A DNA stretch of 64,000 nt from Streptococcus anginosus (lineage in GTDB: Bacteria > Bacillota > Bacilli > Lactobacillales > Streptococcaceae): positions 1,894,501 to 1,958,500 of the forward strand of contig NZ_CP012719.1 of NCBI RefSeq assembly GCF_001697145.1, written 5' to 3'. Each line of letters starts with the position of its first letter. The stretch's first letter is position 1. The notes beneath the pieces are model-generated. The model did no database searches, was not told where the DNA came from, and saw only the letters and a program-made list of their open reading frames with translations. Below are positions 62,277-64,000 of this stretch, piece by piece. A program made the position numbers and the translations under genes.

Positions 62277-62669
62277 TTATTCTTCACTCTTCTCTTCTTT
62301 TTCTTTTTTGATAAGAAAACTGAAAATAATCAGAATAGCTGCTACCAGAAAAATCCAGTACCACACATCATGGCTGCTTCTCGGACCAGAGTAGAGGGAA
62401 CGTGAAAAATAAATCATCAGATACAAGGAAGTTTCATTATAAAATTCCCAGTTAAAGTGATAGCTGCCTACTGGATAGGACCGCTTATGCGAACACTCTG
62501 GCACAAAGATCTGCAAAAGCAAAAATGTTCCCAACACAGCAAAATAAATCACATTGAACACGTCTAATTTCGCATAAGGTTCAACAACCAAGGAAACGAA
62601 TATCATCATGCTCAACAGATAAAACCGCCACCGAAACCAAAATTCGTTATTAAAATGAAATCGTATCAT
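62277..62669 (-). CDS. Four-helix membrane protein of unknown function
   Basis: About 130 residues from ATG 62669; an upstream extension of 24 codons is basic and unsupported. Four hydrophobic helices (YLLSMMIFVSLVVEPYAKL, IYFAVLGTFLLLQIFVPE, TSLYLMIYFSRSLY, VWYWIFLVAAILIIFSFLI) and a charged KKEKEEKSEE tail. No family recognised. The ribosome site is not strong. Confidence 0.6.
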   Translation of the reverse strand: MIRFHFNNEFWFRWRFYLLSMMIFVSLVVEPYAKLDVFNVIYFAVLGTFLLLQIFVPECSHKRSYPVGSYHFNWEFYNETSLYLMIYFSRSLYSGPRSSHDVWYWIFLVAAILIIFSFLIKKEKEEKSEE

Positions 62670-62760
62670 CCCATCACACTTTCTAATTTTCTGCTCGTTC
62701 CTCTTCGTCTTTATCCTACCACTCTGACAGACAAACTTCAAGTAAGATGAAGGAGAAATG

Positions 62761-63519
62761 TTAGTTGATTTCTGCTACTTTTCCTGCTTCTGCTTTAGGC
62801 TCTTTACCCTTGCGACGGGCAAGGACATCTGCATAGTGCTTGCGGCTGTTATTGAGCACGGAAAGGAAGGTCGCATAAAAGCTATCGTCTTTGACTTGGT
62901 GCAAAATCACCACATAGTCCGCCAACTGTTGGTAAGGCGTCGCCACTTCTTTGCGCAATCGCTTGACATCATAGCTCACTTTTTGCAATTTCTCTTGGGA
63001 GCGAGAGGCAAAGAGTTGTTCAAAAGCTGAGTGACTTTCGGTCAGATTTTCAACGAATTTTCCAAGCGCTAAAGTCCCCACCTGCTCCTTATATGGGGCT
63101 GTTTTTAGCTTGTCCAGTAAGCTGACAACGAGGGCGGTTTCTTCCTCGTAATGCTTCTGATGAGCGTCTTTGTATTGGTCAAACAAGCGTTTCAAGCTGG
63201 CATAAGCCGCCTTTTCCTCTTCCCGCTTGGCTGCCCGATACGGTTTCAGCGCATCGCGAAGAGCTTGCAAATCAGCGTCGCGCAATTCGTCAGCCGCACT
63301 AATCGAAGCTGACTTTTCACTCGCCCGAATCTGACCGAGAGAGGCTTGATAAGCAGGCAAGGCTGCCTTGATCTTCTTGACGAGAGCGGTAATGACGTCC
63401 TCATTTTTAAAGTCGAGCGCTTCTTTCTCCACATCGTCTAAAAAACGAGTGATAAACTGCGTGAATTCCGCATGGCGGAGATTACTAATTTTAAGTCCAA
63501 TGAGCTTTTCTTGCTTCAT
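62761..63519 (-). CDS. DUF6261-like helical protein
   Basis: 252 residues from ATG 63519 (GAAGGAATTT upstream). Entirely helical and charged, with long coiled-coil-like stretches (REEEKAAYASLKRLFDQYKD, SYDVKRLRKEVATPYQQLAD). The start LIGLKISNLRHAEFTQFITR fits the DUF6261 type, seen in many bacteria without known function. Its 5' leader is long and carries the 41-bp tandem repeats (63587-63774). The assignment is by general resemblance. Confidence 0.6.
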   Translation of the reverse strand: MKQEKLIGLKISNLRHAEFTQFITRFLDDVEKEALDFKNEDVITALVKKIKAALPAYQASLGQIRASEKSASISAADELRDADLQALRDALKPYRAAKREEEKAAYASLKRLFDQYKDAHQKHYEEETALVVSLLDKLKTAPYKEQVGTLALGKFVENLTESHSAFEQLFASRSQEKLQKVSYDVKRLRKEVATPYQQLADYVVILHQVKDDSFYATFLSVLNNSRKHYADVLARRKGKEPKAEAGKVAEIN

Positions 63520-63586
63520 AAATTCCTTCTTTCCTTTTTTACTTGTCACTTAAAGCGACCGTTTCAATGACTTCTCCTTTTTTCTA

Positions 63587-63774
63587 TCGACTGGGGCGAC
63601 AACTTAAACTACTTTGGATTCACTCTTTCGACTCGGTCGACAGTCTAAACTACTTTTCATTCATTCTTTCGACCCAGTCGACGGTCTAAACTACTTTGCA
63701 TTCTTTCTTTCGACCCAGTCGACAGTCTAAACTACTTTTCGTTCACTCTTTCGACCCGGTCGACGGTCTGAACG
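63587..63774. repeat. Five-copy 41-bp tandem repeat with palindromic core
   Basis: TCGAC starts at 63587, 63628, 63669, 63710 and 63751, exactly 41 bp apart. Each unit begins with a near-palindrome such as TCGACCCGGTCGA and continues with GTCTAAACTACTTT; the last copy is partial. It lies in the probable leader of the DUF6261-like gene. Confidence 0.9.
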
Positions 63775-63866
63775 ACAATCAGTTTGCCTTGTCAGCCGCG
63801 TGGACGAAGTAAAATTGTCTCGCCTCACCTCATCAGCCAACGAAATCCAGAAAAATCATCTCATTT

Positions 63867-63875
63867 AGTATAACA
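63867..63875 (-). promoter_or_regulatory. Probable promoter (extended -10) of the DUF6261-like gene
   Basis: Minus strand TGTTATACT, TG one base before TATACT. A transcript from here would run through all five 41-bp repeats, giving a leader of about 340 nt. Confidence 0.45.
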
Positions 63876-63948
63876 TGAATGGGAAATTATAGGAAATTTT
63901 CTGAAAAAGAGGATTAACCACTTTCAAAACAGTTTGAACACACAGTCC

Positions 63949-63987
63949 TTAATGGAACGCAGAAGCAGAAAAGGTATTTTTCTTCAT
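63949..63987 (-). other. Possible 12-codon micro-ORF
   Basis: AGGAGAAAAAGTG precedes ATG AAG AAA AAT; the frame MKKNTFSASAFH stops at 63949. It may be a leader peptide or the frayed start of a gene. The window ends 13 bp upstream, so context is missing. Confidence 0.2.
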
Positions 63988-64000
63988 CACTTTTTCTCCT

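Noticed and set aside
63587..63774. A CRISPR array
   Set aside because: The period is exactly 41 bp with conserved sequence throughout; there are no unique spacers and no cas genes in the window.
1..64000. tRNA or rRNA genes
   Set aside because: No tRNA-like acceptor/anticodon arrangement or rRNA sequence was noticed on either strand.

Overview
The window is chromosomal DNA of a low-GC Gram-positive bacterium, almost certainly a Streptococcus of the viridans type. The reasons are the gene set and order: mutL/mutS/argR/argS, a malXCDA-malR maltodextrin cluster with divergent glycogen phosphorylase and glucanotransferase, dltXABCD, rpmF-rpmG, czcD-sczA, class Ib nrdI, and typical promoters with extended -10 boxes and AGGAGG ribosome sites. 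The species cannot be fixed from sequence reading alone.

Layout. 1-225: the first 75 codons of mutL (minus strand, running off the window). 208-12682: a 12.5 kb phage-related chromosomal island inserted exactly at the mutL start codon and bounded by a 24-bp direct repeat. It carries a tyrosine integrase, an AlbA/Schlafen-type regulator, an Abi_2 abortive-infection gene with a structured leader RNA, a cI/cro-like switch, a broken Rha gene, phage replication genes (replisome organiser, DnaC-like loader), an ArpU-like regulator, a truncated small-terminase gene, a HicAB toxin-antitoxin pair and a probable small RNA. No capsid, portal, tail or lysis genes are present. This is the architecture of SpyCIM1-like or PICI-like islands, including the insertion site that separates mutL from its own promoter and from mutS.

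12683-37136: core genome. A LytTR regulator/DUF3021 pair, mutS, argR/argS, nrdI, the maltodextrin regulon (glgP-malQ facing malX-malC-malD-malA-malR-pullulanase, with LacI-type operators between), a YitT protein, aspS, hisS and rpmF-rpmG.

37137-46726: a second accessory island, AT-rich, between rpmG and czcD. It holds an intact IS30-family element that has cut off the start of a zinc-ribbon-like gene, two unknown genes, and then the most interesting cassette of the window: a membrane-anchored TIR-domain protein, a PP2C-like phosphatase and a YdcF/DUF218 protein in one operon, convergent with a two-TM, double-Rossmann protein ending in a RyR domain. This looks like an undescribed nucleotide/NAD-linked defence or stress module. 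The island ends in a broken membrane-protein gene and an integrase remnant.

46727-64000: mostly core. czcD/sczA zinc efflux, an MFS transporter, a 3-methyladenine glycosylase, a Cof-type phosphatase, the dlt operon for D-alanylation of teichoic acids, a PadR/DUF1700 regulatory pair, a HAD hydrolase, an unrecognised exported protein with a small membrane partner, a VTC-DUF4956-lipoprotein envelope cluster, a small membrane protein, and a DUF6261-like gene whose leader carries a five-fold 41-bp tandem repeat of palindromes.
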